From contig CAIZHL010000065.1 in assembly GCA_903932755.1 (NCBI GenBank), forward strand, positions 1 through 5,944: a stretch of DNA of 5,944 bases, read 5' to 3'. The DNA comes from an uncultured beta proteobacterium. Lineage in GTDB: Bacteria; Pseudomonadota; Gammaproteobacteria; Burkholderiales; Rhodocyclaceae. Made by a program: the position numbers and the translations under genes. Numbering within the stretch: the stretch's first letter is position 1; each line of letters starts with the position of its first letter. The notes beneath the pieces were generated by a model that worked only from the letters and a program-made list of their open reading frames with translations, was not told the origin of the DNA and searched no databases. Shown in pieces: positions 5,334 to 5,944 of the stretch.

Positions 5334-5944
5334 TCAGGCCTTTTCGGGCTTCACCGCGCGATGGAAACCGATCATGCCGTGGAACACGGTATCGACGCTA
5401 ACCTGCACGAAACCCAGTTCGCGCAGCACGATCGACAACTCCTCGGCCGAATAGAACAGGTCCAGCGCGTCGATGAAATACTGCTTGAAGCGGGTCGCCG
5501 CCGGACTGCTGCCGACGATCAGGCTGGTGAAATTGAGGCAGGTCTTGAGGTAGGCGTAGTAGAGGTTCTTCACGATCGGATTGCGCGGGCGCAGCATGTC
5601 CGAGTGGTGGAAGTGGCCGCCGGGCTTCAGTACGCGCAGGATTTCGGTGAACACCTCGCGCACGCGCAGGTGGCGCGAGGCGAACTGCAGCGTGACGACA
5701 TCGAAGTGGTTGTCCGGGAAGGGCAGCACATGCACGTCGCCGATGGTGCTCTTGATCGTGAAGCCGAGCGCCCTGGCGTTTTCCTGGCCGACGGCCTGCA
5801 TCTCGGCGCTGCGGTCCATGGCATGCACATCCAGCGTCGGCTCGCGCTTGAGCAGGGCGCAGCCGATGGCGTTGGTGCCGGCGCAAACGTCGAGCACCTT
5901 CTGCTGCGGCTTGATGTCCACGGTCTGCATGAAGCGCCTGAGGA
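5334..5944 (-). CDS. UbiE/MenG-like class I SAM-dependent methyltransferase (5' end outside window)
   Basis: About 202 codons are visible. The frame stays open to the right edge, and no Shine-Dalgarno precedes the ATG at 5930, so the gene very likely continues beyond the window. Numbering from that ATG: motif I VLDVCAGTN at 12-20, acidic end of strand 2 at Asp39 (AMDRSAEM), GDVHVLPFPDNHFDVVTLQF at 64-83, and the post-core RVLKPGG at 99-105. The C-terminal part (RPRNPIVKNLYYAYL, then SAEELSIVLRELGF and GFHRAVKP) follows the layout of UbiE/MenG quinone methyltransferases. Motif I departs from the UbiE form DLAGGTGD: here it is DVCAGTNA, losing two glycines. The substrate is therefore uncertain; a (demethyl)menaquinone or ubiquinone precursor is a guess from homology and from the adjacent quinol-linked cytochrome cluster. 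The gene ends 124 bp before the cytochrome start, and the FNR box between them suggests a separate transcript. Confidence 0.85.
   Translation of the reverse strand, partial: LRRFMQTVDIKPQQKVLDVCAGTNAIGCALLKREPTLDVHAMDRSAEMQAVGQENARALGFTIKSTIGDVHVLPFPDNHFDVVTLQFASRHLRVREVFTEILRVLKPGGHFHHSDMLRPRNPIVKNLYYAYLKTCLNFTSLIVGSSPAATRFKQYFIDALDLFYSAEELSIVLRELGFVQVSVDTVFHGMIGFHRAVKPEKA

Noticed and set aside
5928..5930. ATG at 5930 as the true start of the methyltransferase
   Set aside because: No Shine-Dalgarno precedes it, the frame stays open to the edge (codons for L-R-R-F), and UbiE-like proteins have more sequence before motif I.
1..5944. tRNA, rRNA, CRISPR arrays, insertion sequences, attachment sites
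   Set aside because: No cloverleaf, direct-repeat array, transposase or tRNA-end duplication was seen on either strand.

Overview
The window (about 60% G+C or higher by eye) looks like chromosomal DNA of a betaproteobacterium, most likely the Rhodocyclales/Sterolibacteriaceae-type group. This rests on the betaproteobacterial flavour of the SpoT protein, on a small DUF3460-family gene (a family I know mainly from Betaproteobacteria), and on a rich complement of c-type cytochromes. The genus cannot be fixed from the sequence alone.

Left part (+ strand, 1-2284): the 3' nine-tenths or more of spoT, the bifunctional (p)ppGpp hydrolase/synthetase, entering from the left edge and followed after 29 bp by a 62-residue DUF3460 gene with its own good Shine-Dalgarno. 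A 119 bp gap with nested inverted repeats (2285-2403) separates these from genes converging on the other strand.

Middle (- strand, read right to left, 5291-2404): an electron-transfer gene cluster. An FNR/ANR-type box (5278-5291) lies upstream of a Lys-rich periplasmic monoheme cytochrome c (5209-4865). A strong intrinsic terminator (4812-4851) follows it. Next comes a large inner-membrane protein (4754-2739) with nine CxxCH heme c sites and a C-terminal multi-spanning cytochrome b domain. A second monoheme cytochrome c (2739-2404) overlaps the large gene by one base (TGATG). The two small cytochromes are paralogues (about 52 of 88 mature residues identical, no gaps) that share a His and lack a conserved Met after the heme site.

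The large protein has the same architecture as Geobacter CbcL (nonaheme c domain fused to an FdnI/HydC-like diheme b domain), which passes quinol electrons to periplasmic cytochromes during reduction of low-potential Fe(III). The reasonable inference is that this cluster is an oxygen-regulated quinol:periplasmic-cytochrome c oxidoreductase with two dedicated small carriers. No outer-membrane conduit or terminal reductase is inside the window, so the final acceptor is unknown.

Right edge (- strand, 5334-5944): a UbiE/MenG-like SAM-dependent methyltransferase, cut by the window end. Its position just upstream of a quinol-oxidising cluster makes a quinone substrate plausible but unproven. No tRNA, rRNA, CRISPR array or insertion sequence was seen.
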